Assembly (NCBI GenBank): GCA_022711755.1
Contig: JAKLEA010000022.1
Location: forward strand, 1 to 64,000
From: Planctomycetota bacterium
Lineage (GTDB): Bacteria; Planctomycetota; Brocadiia; SM23-32; JAKLEA01
Reading direction: 5' to 3'
DNA length: 64,000 bases
A program made the translations under genes and the position numbers. Of this stretch, positions 1-9,007 are shown piece by piece; the first letter of the stretch is position 1; each line of letters opens with the position of its first letter. The notes beneath the pieces are model-generated. The model searched no databases and had not been told where the DNA came from. It was given only the letters and a program-made list of their open reading frames with translations.

Positions 1-1
1 C

Positions 2-115
2 CAGTTCATGAGACCTCATGCCGGGATCAGTCCGACTCTCTTCCGTGACTTCGAGCGCAGGTATTTCGACAGCCTCTGGCGCCCGAGGCTACCCTCAGAC
101 GCCGCAAGCGGCTAA
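2..115 (+). CDS. C-terminal fragment of a protein, possibly an AraC-type regulator (5' partial)
   Basis: An open frame enters from the left edge and stops at a TAA (113-115), giving 37 residues. It contains an HAGISPTLFR segment followed by a short basic tail. AraC/XylS regulators commonly end in a G-[IM]-SP-x-x-[FY]-R motif at the close of the second helix-turn-helix, so this could be the end of such a regulator of the downstream glycan genes. Only the tail is visible, so the family is a guess. Confidence 0.35.
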   Translation, partial: QFMRPHAGISPTLFRDFERRYFDSLWRPRLPSDAASG

Positions 116-217
116 GAGCGCGCGTTCAACGGGAGGGCTTATACAAGTCTTGAACATCGCATCGCAAACTGGAACCATATCTACGTTGGCGCGTTCCACC
201 GCGCGCCGCAAGCGGCT
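101..217. repeat. Two copies of a 13-nt hairpin-forming repeat
   Basis: The sequence GCCGCAAGCGGCT occurs at 101-113 and again at 205-217. Each copy is an inverted repeat, GCCGC-AA-GCGGC. The first copy includes the last codons of the partial gene at the left edge. The rest of 116-363 holds no convincing gene on either strand. Confidence 0.5.
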
Positions 218-363
218 GATAGTCACCGCAATCTGATCTGGCCACAAAATACCCTCCCAAACTGTACAGCAAAAGACCCGCAGTTTGCGTCTCGTCGCCC
301 GCCTGCGGGCTATGTGACGGCCTCACTCGCGGCCTGAATCCTTTCTCCGGGTCGGCTCTATTT

Positions 364-1581
364 CTAAAGTCTCCAGGGCGCGCGCCTGCTGCGGTCAAGG
401 AAACGATTAGCCTCCGGATCGCCGACGAATTCCTCTTTTACATGATCCCACTTCAGCGGGCGTTTGAGGCGATAGGCGATGTTGCCCATGTGCGCGACAG
501 TCGCCGTGCGGTGCGCGACCTCGATATTGCGGAACGGCTCCTCACGTGTCCGGACGCAGTGCAGGAAATCGCCGGCGATGCCCCCGCGCCCCTTGTAGTT
601 GGGGATGTTGATCATCGGCGGGATATCCTTGCGCCCCTTTCTGTCCCCGTTATCGCCGATTTCGCCTTGCGTGCCTTTGAAGGTGAGCAGTCCGCCCCAT
701 CCGCCGCCGTGATACATGCGAAGGCCGTTTTCAAAAACGAAGGTCAGGTTCTTCACGTCCTTGCCGTCCGGCGGGATGACCTGCACGGGGCCTGTTCTAT
801 GAACGTTGCAGGCGAACATGGCCCCGCCGAAGCCGTGGCATCCCCAGTCGGTCGTTCCGCCGCCGGAATAATCCGAGTAGGGGCGGAAGTTGCCCTTGGT
901 GAGGCCTTCATGGTACGGGCGCCAGGGCGCGGGGCCGAGCCACATGTCCCAGTCAACCCCAGGCGGAACGGGCTGCGGAGGCAGATCGCAAAAGCCTGAA
1001 GGCCCGCCCACGTTCACCCATACCTCCTGCATCTCGCCCAGCCGCCCCCCGTAGATCATCTTGTGGAACCAGTTGTAGTCCTCCCACACGCGCTGACTGC
1101 CGCCGGAGAAGACGCGGCCGTATCGCCGGGCGATCGTGGCAATCTCCCTGCCTTCCCGTATGGTCAGGGTTTCAGGCTTTTCGCAGTAGACGTCCTTGCC
1201 GCTCTTCATGGCCTCGATTGCAATGATCGCGTGCCAGTGGTCGGGGGTGGCGATGAATATGGCGTCCACGTCCTCGCGGGCGATGATATCTCTGAAATCT
1301 CTGCATACCTTGCAGTCGCGGTTGCGATACCTGTCGTCAACCATCTTTTTGGCCATGTTGGCGTGATCGTCCACCACGTCGCACACGGCGACCGCCTGAA
1401 CTTCGTTAAAGCCGAGGAAGCCTTCGAGGTCGCCGCGTCCCTGGCCGCCCATTCCAATGAATCCCATGACAATACGGTCATTGGCGCCGAAGGCCCGGGA
1501 ACTGACAAACATCGGGGCCGCCACGGAAACGGCGGCGCATCGCTTCAGAAACGAACGACGGCTGATCCCGTCATATGCCAT
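364..1581 (-). CDS. Gfo/Idh/MocA family oxidoreductase, Tat-exported
   Basis: A 405-residue NAD(P)-dependent sugar or cyclitol oxidoreductase. The N-terminus has a twin-arginine signal (SRRSFLK, residues 7-13) and a hydrophobic stretch to about residue 33. This implies export of the folded, cofactor-bound protein to the periplasm. The Rossmann glycine motif GFIGMGGQGRG is at 40-50, ATPDHWH at 111-117 and the family EKP motif at 134-136; the C-terminal half is the alpha/beta substrate domain. Secreted members of this family are common in polysaccharide-degrading lineages, and some act as glycosidases through transient oxidation. It lies 125 bp downstream of the heparinase-like gene on the same strand. 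The substrate cannot be read from sequence. Confidence 0.9.
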   Translation of the reverse strand: MAYDGISRRSFLKRCAAVSVAAPMFVSSRAFGANDRIVMGFIGMGGQGRGDLEGFLGFNEVQAVAVCDVVDDHANMAKKMVDDRYRNRDCKVCRDFRDIIAREDVDAIFIATPDHWHAIIAIEAMKSGKDVYCEKPETLTIREGREIATIARRYGRVFSGGSQRVWEDYNWFHKMIYGGRLGEMQEVWVNVGGPSGFCDLPPQPVPPGVDWDMWLGPAPWRPYHEGLTKGNFRPYSDYSGGGTTDWGCHGFGGAMFACNVHRTGPVQVIPPDGKDVKNLTFVFENGLRMYHGGGWGGLLTFKGTQGEIGDNGDRKGRKDIPPMINIPNYKGRGGIAGDFLHCVRTREEPFRNIEVAHRTATVAHMGNIAYRLKRPLKWDHVKEEFVGDPEANRFLDRSRRAPWRL

Positions 1582-1705
1582 TTGTTTATCTCCCTGATCT
1601 TAGATTTCACAGAAGATTAAGAGTATAGTGCCGATATGTGAATACTTTCGCAAGAGCATATCGGCGTGATCAATTTTTCAGGCTTTAGGCGAAAGACATT
1701 TCCGC

Positions 1706-3838
1706 TTATTTGGGCTGGTTTGTGATGAAGCTGCGGCCGGGCGAGCCGTCGCCCAGCGTCTCGGCAATTGCAATGTCTCCGGCGGGATCGTCGTCCAGCG
1801 TTATTCGCAAGAGCCGTCCGTCATCGAAGCGCGCATTGAATTCTCTTCCGTCATGTTTCCCGGATTTCGCAAGGATCGGTTGAGCGCCAGCCTTCAACGG
1901 CAGCAGCATGGTCAGCAGGCGTTTCACGCCGGCGCCTTTGATTGAATGCGTCACGGTCGTCGCAGGCACATACTGCGTCTCCTTGTCCTTCTCCAGATGC
2001 CATCCCAGCAGTTCCGGCTCGGTCTGCGCCGAAACGCATCGAACCTCCAACCCTTCCGTCATGAGCGGAACGACGGCAAGATTCGGCGCATTCTTATCCG
2101 CGCTTACTACGACGCCGGAAGCGCTGTCGTGACTGGTTGAAGTCGTGAGCAGATGCCACCTTGCCTGATAATCGTGTTCCCTGTCGTCGGCGGGAGTCAG
2201 GGTGTCAACGGTGAGGAACATGTCGGGCTTGATGAAAAGAACCTGCCGGATGTGCGACGCGGGTCTGTAGCCGGCATCGCCGTAGCCTTCCTCATACTTT
2301 CCGATGCAGTAGTCCCATGCAGAGGTTGTATCGAAACGGACCTTCAGCGGAACGGTGGAGACGTTATCCCAGCGATTCTTCGACCCTCTGCGCTGCGGCT
2401 TGCCGTCAACGAGGACGGTGTTATGCGAGAAGGTATCGGTCCCGTAGGAGCGATACTTGCTGCGCTCGTAACTACCGCCGCCGCTGTCGAAAAGCGTCTG
2501 GCGTCCGTATGACCATATGACCAAGTTGAGCTTGTCCTGGTGAACGTGGCCGTAGCCCAGAGGCCCCGCGTCGAAGCACAGGTAGTTGGCGTCCGTTTCC
2601 CAACCCGAGCGCATTACGTAGTATCCGGCGTAAGGGAACGCGTGAGACGTTCCGGCGGGCTGTTTGCCCTCCTTGCCGTCCGTCGCAATCCATCTGAAGT
2701 CGTCGCGTTTCGGGAAAAGTTCGACGGCGTTCGCGCAACTTGACCTGACGTTGACGTGCCAGGAGTCGTTGAATCGCGGCAGGTCGCGGTCCGGCGTCAT
2801 CAGGTAAAGGTTGTACTCGAAAGCCCTTTCGGTAAGCGTAACGTAGTCGGGCGGAATCTCGTCCTGAAGGTCCATGATCCTGGCCTTCTGCGGGAGCGCG
2901 AGGACATTCTGCAGGGCGACCTGATGGTATCCCGGCGTCAGTTCCACCTGAGCGCCGTCGGGCAGGAACTGCCTGTTGAGTTCCTCGTGAAGGCTCGAAA
3001 TCGCGAATCCGCGCCACTCCGCAGCGTCCTTGAATTCCGGGAACACTGCGCCGACAGTGTACAGACCGTTCATTTCCATGGTCAGCCAGTTGCCGGTCGT
3101 CGGGTGCTTGCGCAGATGAACCGAATGCTCCAGACAGAGCTTGACGAACAGGCAGACGTCATCGTCTGTAAATGAAGGCGAGAGCAGAAAGCGGTTGAAG
3201 GCGTCGAACCACGAGTAGCCCATGCGGATGCCGCTTTCGATGGTTCTCCACGGAGATGGGTAGGTGTTTCCGCTGCTGTCAGGCCGGGGACATTGCCTTG
3301 CCCAACTGCGGAGGTGATCAACGAAGGCGGCGGCGTATTTCTCGTCGCCGGTGGCCCAGTAGGTCCGGCCGAGTTCACCCCAAAAGCCCATCCGGTTCAA
3401 CTGCCATTGCCATTCGCAGTCCATGGCCAGGCCGGGGCGGGCGGTTGTCGGGTTGTAGAACCAGTCAATCTTTCCGTCCGGAAATTCGTGCCAGATGGAT
3501 ATCACGCAGATTTTCCCGGCGACGGTTTTATCCGCTGCGCCGCCGTTGTGCGAAATGTTCCGGTCAATCTCGCGGGGATCATAATACCAGCGGGCGGGCT
3601 TGCGGTTTCTGAGGTATGCGGCCAGCGCGCGCCTTGCCGCAGGCATGTCTTTCGCCTCGACCGCCTTCCGCGCATCATCCAGCCCTGGGAGCGCGAGGTT
3701 CAGCGAGTTGAACAACTCCTCGTCCGTCATGCGCGGCCCCTCCGCCGGGGGTTTGCGTTCTTCCGCCGCCCGGCCTATTGAAATGAAGATTGCCGAGACG
3801 ACAATCGCCGACTGAAATGCCATTCTTGCATGGTTCAT
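1706..3838 (-). CDS. Heparinase II/III family polysaccharide lyase
   Basis: About 710 residues. An upstream GTG would lengthen the frame by 10 residues, but the ATG at 3838 is preceded by a clear AGGAGG and opens a signal peptide (hydrophobic AIVVSAIFISIG, then AAEE), so it is preferred. The N-terminal half is an alpha/alpha-toroid. The C-terminal beta-sandwich begins near a GYYVMRSGW segment and carries GHVHQDKLN and FSHNTVLVDG, typical of heparinase II/III-like lyases that cleave uronic-acid polysaccharides by beta-elimination. It is exported, probably periplasmic. It is divergent from the GH127 gene and likely co-transcribed with the downstream oxidoreductase. The substrate (alginate, glycosaminoglycan or other uronan) is undetermined. 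Confidence 0.88.
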   Translation of the reverse strand: MNHARMAFQSAIVVSAIFISIGRAAEERKPPAEGPRMTDEELFNSLNLALPGLDDARKAVEAKDMPAARRALAAYLRNRKPARWYYDPREIDRNISHNGGAADKTVAGKICVISIWHEFPDGKIDWFYNPTTARPGLAMDCEWQWQLNRMGFWGELGRTYWATGDEKYAAAFVDHLRSWARQCPRPDSSGNTYPSPWRTIESGIRMGYSWFDAFNRFLLSPSFTDDDVCLFVKLCLEHSVHLRKHPTTGNWLTMEMNGLYTVGAVFPEFKDAAEWRGFAISSLHEELNRQFLPDGAQVELTPGYHQVALQNVLALPQKARIMDLQDEIPPDYVTLTERAFEYNLYLMTPDRDLPRFNDSWHVNVRSSCANAVELFPKRDDFRWIATDGKEGKQPAGTSHAFPYAGYYVMRSGWETDANYLCFDAGPLGYGHVHQDKLNLVIWSYGRQTLFDSGGGSYERSKYRSYGTDTFSHNTVLVDGKPQRRGSKNRWDNVSTVPLKVRFDTTSAWDYCIGKYEEGYGDAGYRPASHIRQVLFIKPDMFLTVDTLTPADDREHDYQARWHLLTTSTSHDSASGVVVSADKNAPNLAVVPLMTEGLEVRCVSAQTEPELLGWHLEKDKETQYVPATTVTHSIKGAGVKRLLTMLLPLKAGAQPILAKSGKHDGREFNARFDDGRLLRITLDDDPAGDIAIAETLGDGSPGRSFITNQPK

Positions 3839-3979
3839 CTGGGCGCCAACCTCCTGTCTTGAATTCACATGCAGAGCATAGCACCGCCGCTGCGCGAAAT
3901 CACTAACGGGACGCTTTCCGCCCCTGTATAATTCATCCGTCGCTTCGCAATCGGCCCGTGACCGTTCGGAGAAACCGCA

Positions 3980-6259
3980 TTGAACGCAATAAGATATTGG
4001 CTCGCTTTTTCAGTCATTGTTCCATTCGCAGGCTGCGCCGTCTCGAACCAGGAACGGCGCGAGACCGGGGCTGGAGAAACAATCATGGCATTGCAGGCTT
4101 TCGACCTGAGGGACGCGCAATTGCTTGACGGTTACTGTAAGAACGCTCAAGAGGCGAACCGTCGCTATCTGCATGAACTCGACATGGATCGCATGTTACA
4201 CGCCTTCCGGACTAATGCCGGGCTTGACGCGCCCGGATTGCCTCTCGGAGGATGGGAAGCGCCGACCTGCGAGGTCAGGGGGCACTTTGTCGGGCATTTC
4301 CTTTCCGCTTGTGCGCTTATGTGGGCAAGCACGGGGGACGAGGAACTGAAGGCGAAGGCTGACAAGATGATCGCCGAGATGGCAAAGTGCCAGGCCGCGC
4401 TGGGCAACGGGTATTTATCCGCCTTTCCTGAAAGCCTTTTCGACAGGCTGGAGAGCCAGAACAACATCCCGTGGGTCCCCTACTACACGGCGCACAAGAT
4501 AATGGCCGGCATGTTCGACATGTACACGATCTGCGGGAACCAGCAGGCGCTCGAAATACTCAAGGGAATGGCGGCCTACTTCAAGCGCCGCGTGGAGCGC
4601 CTGACGATATTGCAGATGGACCTGGTGATGCGCACGGAGTTCGGGGGGATGTCGGAAGTTCTGCACAATCTCTACGCCATAACACGGGATCCGGATCATC
4701 TGGCGCTTGCCAACGTCTTCGATCAACCGGAATTTCTCGGCCCGTTGGCGCTGAAACACGACAATCTCACGCGCATACACGGAAATACGCAGATACCGAA
4801 AATCTGCGGCGCGGCCCGCCGTTACGAACTCACGGGCGAAAAGGTCTATCGCGACATCACGGAATTCTTCTGGGACACCGTCGTCCACACCCGCTGCTAT
4901 GCAACTGGCGGGACCACCGACCTGGAGGTCTGGGGGGAGCCGAACAAGCTCGCCAACATGCTGTCCCTGAAAACCCAGGAATGCTGCAAAACGCACAACA
5001 TGCTCAAGGTTACGCGATACCTCATCCGATGGACGGGCGACCCGAAGTATGCCGACTACTATGAGCGCGCATTCCTGAACGGCATCATGGGAACTCAGCA
5101 TCCCGAGACGGGCATGTTGATCTACTACGTCCCGCTCGCCGCCGGTTTTGTGAAGGAATACGGATCCCCATACGACTCATTCTGGTGCTGCTACGGAACC
5201 GGCGTCGAAACCTTTTCAAAGCAGGCGGACAGCATCTACTTCCATGACGACGGGGGCATCTACGTCAACCTGTTCATACCTTCGGTCGTCAACTGGAAGG
5301 AAGTGGGGCTGAAGCTCGAACAGCAAACGACCTTTCCGGAGCAGGAGGGAACCGGCTTCACGATACGTCTGGGGAAGCCGGCGAAATTCGCACTAAACAT
5401 CCATGTGCCGTACTGGGCGACCAACGGAGTCACCGTGAAGGTGAATGGCGAAATATCAAAGGCGAAGGCCGCGCCGACCTCCTATCTCAAGATTGAACGC
5501 GAGTGGAGAGACGGGGACAAGGTCGAGATTGCCATGCCGATGAGCCTTCGGGCGCATCCGATGCCCGACGATCCGGAGATGATCGCGATCATGTATGGAC
5601 CGCTGGTTCTCTGCGGTCTGACCGACAAACCTCGGATGTTCTTCGCCGACGCGAAGAACGTGGATACGTGGGTGAAGCCAGTGCCTGGCAAACCGCTGAC
5701 CTTCACGACGACGGGGCAGAATCCGGACGTGACGCTGATTCCGTTCTACAAGATTGTCGGAGAGCGCTACGGCGTCTACTGGACGGTGACGCAAGAGGGC
5801 AGCCCGAAGCACAAGGCGCTCCTTGCGGAGGAGGAGGCGAAGAGGTTGCGAGAGGCGCGCGTGATTGACCGCGTCCTGCCCGGCAACAAGGAGTCCGAGG
5901 ACTCGCACAACCTGAAGGGCGTGAACATGGCCTCCGGCCCCTTCAAGGATTACTCCTGGCGCCACGCCGACAAGGGCGGATGGTTCAGTTGGGATCTGAA
6001 GGTTCTTCCCGACAAACCGGTCACGCTGTCTATCAAGCTCTGGGGCAGCGACACGCCGCCGCGAAACTTCGACATCCTCGTTGACGGAACGAAGGTAGGC
6101 ACACAAGCGTTGAACAACAACAAGCCGGGACAGTTCTTCGACGTTGATTACCCGCTGCCGTCGGAGATGACGAAGGATAAAGAGAAGGTGACGGTCAAGT
6201 TCCAGGCCCATACCGACTGTATCGCCGGCGGGGTGTTCGAGTGCGTCATGCTGAAATGA
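3980..6259 (+). CDS. GH127-type beta-L-arabinofuranosidase (DUF1680), lipoprotein
   Basis: A 759-residue enzyme expected to release terminal beta-L-arabinofuranose. It starts at TTG, with GGAGA a few bases upstream. A lipobox (PFAGC) ends a short hydrophobic signal, so the protein is probably lipid-anchored. The catalytic domain is an alpha/alpha barrel followed by beta-sandwiches. E334-C335-C336 and C403-C404 line up by eye with the Glu/Cys set that binds zinc and forms the cysteine nucleophile in characterised GH127 (HypBA1: E338, C340, C417, C418). Part of the related GH146 family looks similar. It is first in a plus-strand run of six genes. Confidence 0.92.
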   Translation: MNAIRYWLAFSVIVPFAGCAVSNQERRETGAGETIMALQAFDLRDAQLLDGYCKNAQEANRRYLHELDMDRMLHAFRTNAGLDAPGLPLGGWEAPTCEVRGHFVGHFLSACALMWASTGDEELKAKADKMIAEMAKCQAALGNGYLSAFPESLFDRLESQNNIPWVPYYTAHKIMAGMFDMYTICGNQQALEILKGMAAYFKRRVERLTILQMDLVMRTEFGGMSEVLHNLYAITRDPDHLALANVFDQPEFLGPLALKHDNLTRIHGNTQIPKICGAARRYELTGEKVYRDITEFFWDTVVHTRCYATGGTTDLEVWGEPNKLANMLSLKTQECCKTHNMLKVTRYLIRWTGDPKYADYYERAFLNGIMGTQHPETGMLIYYVPLAAGFVKEYGSPYDSFWCCYGTGVETFSKQADSIYFHDDGGIYVNLFIPSVVNWKEVGLKLEQQTTFPEQEGTGFTIRLGKPAKFALNIHVPYWATNGVTVKVNGEISKAKAAPTSYLKIEREWRDGDKVEIAMPMSLRAHPMPDDPEMIAIMYGPLVLCGLTDKPRMFFADAKNVDTWVKPVPGKPLTFTTTGQNPDVTLIPFYKIVGERYGVYWTVTQEGSPKHKALLAEEEAKRLREARVIDRVLPGNKESEDSHNLKGVNMASGPFKDYSWRHADKGGWFSWDLKVLPDKPVTLSIKLWGSDTPPRNFDILVDGTKVGTQALNNNKPGQFFDVDYPLPSEMTKDKEKVTVKFQAHTDCIAGGVFECVMLK

Positions 6260-6281
6260 TGATGTAGAAGCGGAGCGTTGT

Positions 6282-7373
6282 ATGAATTCAAGGGAAAGAG
6301 TCCTGGCCGCGCTGGATCATCGGGAACCGGACCGCGCCCCGGTTGACTTCTGGTGCACAAGTGAAATAACGAAAAAGCTACTTAAGCATTTCGGTTGCGC
6401 GGGGCAGGGCGAACTCCTCGACGTTCTCGGCGTTGACCTCGTCTACATTGACGGCCCGCGCTACGTCGGCCCTGAGCCTGAGACGCATCCGGACGGCGCG
6501 GTTGACGACCACTGGGGCGTCCCGCGCGTTCCGGTGCAGGTCGGCGCGGGGGACAGAACCGGTGCGTACCGGGAGGTCATCAACTTCCCGCTGGAGAAGG
6601 CGCTGAGCGTCGCCGAAATCCACGATTACCCGAAATGGCCGCGCATTGAATGGTTCGACTTCAGTTGCGTGGCGGAGCAGGTGCGAAAGGCGCGCGCAAC
6701 CGGCAAAGCCGTCGTCTTCATGGGCGACCGCATGAACCGCTGCGCGCAACTCAAGCCCGCGATGTACCTTCGCGGCGTCGAGCAGATACTTCTCGACCTT
6801 GTCCTCAATCCCGATATCGCAGAATATCTCTTCAACCGGATAGCGGAGTTCTACATCGAATACGCCCGGCGCATGTTCGAGGCCGCCGGGGACGGGATTG
6901 ACATCTTCATGATGGGCGACGATTTCGGGACTCAGAACGGGCTTTTCATGTCCCCGGACATGTTCCGCCGATTCCTCCGCCCCGGATTCAAGGCCATGAT
7001 TGACGTAGGCAAGCGGCATGGTTTGAAGGTCGCGCACCATTCCTGCGGCTCGATCAAGCCCATCATCCCCGACCTGATCGAATGCGGGCTGGACATACTG
7101 AATCCCATCCAGCCGGACGTGTTCGACATGGACCGGCGTGAACTCAAGCGGAGCTTCGGAGACAGGCTTTCGTTCCACGGCTCGATCTCGATACAGAAGA
7201 CGTTGCCCTTCGGGACCCCGGAGGACATCCGCGCCGAGGTGAAGGAGCGGTTCGAGACGCTGGGGCCGGGCGGCGGGTTCATCTTCTGCACCGCGCACAA
7301 CATTCAGTCCGACACGCCGCTGGAGAACGCTCTGGCGCTTTTCGAGGCGTACCACGAATTTGGCTCGTATTAG
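6282..7373 (+). CDS. Uroporphyrinogen decarboxylase-like (UroD/MtaA superfamily) protein
   Basis: 363 residues beginning NSRERVLAALDHREPDRAPV, the standard N-terminal signature of UroD-like proteins outside haem synthesis. The superfamily also contains corrinoid methyltransferases (MtaA, MtbA, CmuA). A GDDFGTQNG segment and HHSCGSI near the C-terminal half, with a His-x-Cys, resemble the zinc-thiolate site of the methyltransferase branch. No corrinoid protein gene is adjacent. GGAG lies 7 bases before the ATG, 22 bp after the GH127 stop. Such genes recur in sugar-catabolic clusters of PVC-like bacteria, where their role is unknown. Haem synthesis (HemE) is unlikely from this context. Confidence 0.85.
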   Translation: MNSRERVLAALDHREPDRAPVDFWCTSEITKKLLKHFGCAGQGELLDVLGVDLVYIDGPRYVGPEPETHPDGAVDDHWGVPRVPVQVGAGDRTGAYREVINFPLEKALSVAEIHDYPKWPRIEWFDFSCVAEQVRKARATGKAVVFMGDRMNRCAQLKPAMYLRGVEQILLDLVLNPDIAEYLFNRIAEFYIEYARRMFEAAGDGIDIFMMGDDFGTQNGLFMSPDMFRRFLRPGFKAMIDVGKRHGLKVAHHSCGSIKPIIPDLIECGLDILNPIQPDVFDMDRRELKRSFGDRLSFHGSISIQKTLPFGTPEDIRAEVKERFETLGPGGGFIFCTAHNIQSDTPLENALALFEAYHEFGSY

Positions 7374-7388
7374 CGTTCGCCTTGGAGT

Positions 7389-7433
7389 GCGGCGGCTTGC
7401 CGCCGCCTTGTTGCAGCCGAAGCTTACTTCGGC
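7389..7433 (+). repeat. Tandem intergenic hairpins
   Basis: Two perfect stems lie between the UroD-like and Nif3-like genes: GCGGCGGC-TT-GCCGCCGC (7389-7406) and GCCGAAG-CTTA-CTTCGGC (7416-7433). No T-run follows, so they are not an intrinsic terminator. They may stabilise mRNA ends or belong to a dispersed repeat family. The first resembles the GC-rich hairpins at the left edge of the window. Confidence 0.55.
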
Positions 7434-7493
7434 GATTCATGAGTAGAGCATCGCGCGCCCGCGCGTTTTCTGAGTGAAAGGAGGGCGCAAGAC

Positions 7494-8300
7494 ATGACGA
7501 CAACCACCGACATACGGGAATACCTGCTTTCGAACAGCCCGTGGGTGAACCGCGATAAGACCGTGGACACGGTCAAGATCGGCGATCCCTCGAAACCGAT
7601 TGCCAAGGCCGGCGTCTGCTGGTACTCCGCATTTAAGACCATACGGGCCGCGCATGAGGCGGGCTGCCAACTTCTGATCTGCCATGAGCCTACCTTCTGG
7701 GAGCACGCCGCGCCGGAACAACACTGGCGTAACGAGGAACCGGGGCTGACCAAGCGCAAGTTCCTCGAACAGACCGGCATGGTCATCCTCCGCGCGCACG
7801 ATTCCTGGGACAACTGGCCGGACATCGGCATCCGCGATTCGTGGGCGGCGGGGCTTGGGCTGACCAACCGCGTCAGGGAGGGAACGAGCCTGCGCTGGCA
7901 CGCGATGTACCGCGTCCCGAACCAGACGCTGCGCCAGTTCGCGCAATACGTCGCGGACAGAATAGCCCCGCTGGGCGAGGATAGCGTGCAGGTGATCGGC
8001 GATCCGGACATGATCGTCAGCAAGCCGGCGCTCGGTGTCGGGTGCGCCGTTCCGGACAAGGAGATGGTGGACTTCGGCGCGGACGTGCTCATCATGTGCT
8101 ACGATGGCGCGTCCTACTGGTCAACGCGCGAAAGGATCGCGGAGATGGGGGTCGGCGTGATCACCGTCGAGCACGGTACGTCGGAGATGTGGGGCATGGA
8201 GAACCTGCGCAAACATCTGTCCGAGGTTTTCAAAGACGTGGAGTTCCGGTATTTTGCGGAACACCCGAGGACGTGGACGGTCAAAGGTTCACCGAGATAA
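7494..8300 (+). CDS. Nif3-like dinuclear metal-binding protein
   Basis: 268 residues. Motif CHEPTFWEH (about 63-71) matches the metal-ligand HHP/HEP motif of NIF3 (DUF34) proteins, and the C-terminal EHGTSEMWG supplies the second conserved His/Glu cluster. NIF3 proteins form toroidal hexamers with a two-metal site; suggested activities include GTP cyclohydrolase type or metal-chaperone roles, none firmly settled. A strong AAGGAGG precedes the ATG. It sits mid-operon between the UroD-like and SGNH hydrolase genes, so it probably serves the sugar pathway or its metal enzymes. It lacks the central PII-like insertion of long family members. Confidence 0.85.
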   Translation: MTTTTDIREYLLSNSPWVNRDKTVDTVKIGDPSKPIAKAGVCWYSAFKTIRAAHEAGCQLLICHEPTFWEHAAPEQHWRNEEPGLTKRKFLEQTGMVILRAHDSWDNWPDIGIRDSWAAGLGLTNRVREGTSLRWHAMYRVPNQTLRQFAQYVADRIAPLGEDSVQVIGDPDMIVSKPALGVGCAVPDKEMVDFGADVLIMCYDGASYWSTRERIAEMGVGVITVEHGTSEMWGMENLRKHLSEVFKDVEFRYFAEHPRTWTVKGSPR

Positions 8301-8318
8301 GGAAAGCGAGATAGAGAC

Positions 8319-8966
8319 ATGTCAGACTTCAAAGTAAAAGACGGCGAGACGTTCGTTTTCATAGGCGACAGCATCACGGATTGCGGGCGCAGGGATGTCG
8401 CAGCGCCCTTCGGCAACGGGTACGTCAAGATGGCCATTGATCTGGTCACGGCCAAATACCCGGAGCGCATGATTCACTTCGTCAACACGGGCATCAGCGG
8501 CAACACCGTGCGCGACCTGCGCGACCGCTGGCAACCGGATGTCATTGACCACGAGCCTGACTGGCTCTCGATCAAGATCGGGATCAATGACGTTCATCGC
8601 ACGCTCTTCGGCCCGCCCGAACAGGCCGTTGACGTGAAGGAATTCCGCGCGCTCTACAACGAAATCCTCGAAAAGACCGCGGCGCAGACCAAAGCGAAGC
8701 TGCTGCTTGTTGATCCATTTTACGTCTGCCGCAGCGCCGCAGCCGGGACGCCGGAGGCGAAGGTCATGCGCGACCTGCCGGGCTATATCCAGGTCGTCAA
8801 CGACATGGCCAAGAAGTATGGCGCGATCCAGGTCAAGACCAACGAGATGTTCAAGGAGCAACTCAAGCACCGCGAGGCGGCGCACTTTTGCCCGGAACCG
8901 GTGCATCCCTACCCGAACGGACATGCCGTGATCGCGCTCGGCGTGCTGAAGGCGCTGGATTGGTGA
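8319..8966 (+). CDS. SGNH/GDSL-family hydrolase (carbohydrate-esterase-like)
   Basis: 215 residues with all four SGNH blocks: GDSIT (nucleophile Ser in block I), GISGNTVRDL (block II Gly), IGINDV (block III Asn), and HPYPNGHAVIA (block V His with Asp replaced by Tyr-Pro spacing). It has no signal peptide, so it is predicted cytoplasmic. Relatives deacetylate oligosaccharides (CE-type) or act as lysophospholipases. Its place in the glycan operon, 18 bp after the Nif3-like gene, favours removal of acetyl groups from imported sugars. Confidence 0.88.
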   Translation: MSDFKVKDGETFVFIGDSITDCGRRDVAAPFGNGYVKMAIDLVTAKYPERMIHFVNTGISGNTVRDLRDRWQPDVIDHEPDWLSIKIGINDVHRTLFGPPEQAVDVKEFRALYNEILEKTAAQTKAKLLLVDPFYVCRSAAAGTPEAKVMRDLPGYIQVVNDMAKKYGAIQVKTNEMFKEQLKHREAAHFCPEPVHPYPNGHAVIALGVLKALDW

Positions 8967-9007
8967 TAGTCTCCTAAAGTTTCTTCTGATAAGCGGGGGA
9001 TTGGCTG

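Noticed and set aside
5456..6211. Minus-strand frame of 251 residues
   Set aside because: Antisense to the C-terminal part of the GH127 gene; low-complexity Arg/Leu-rich translation.
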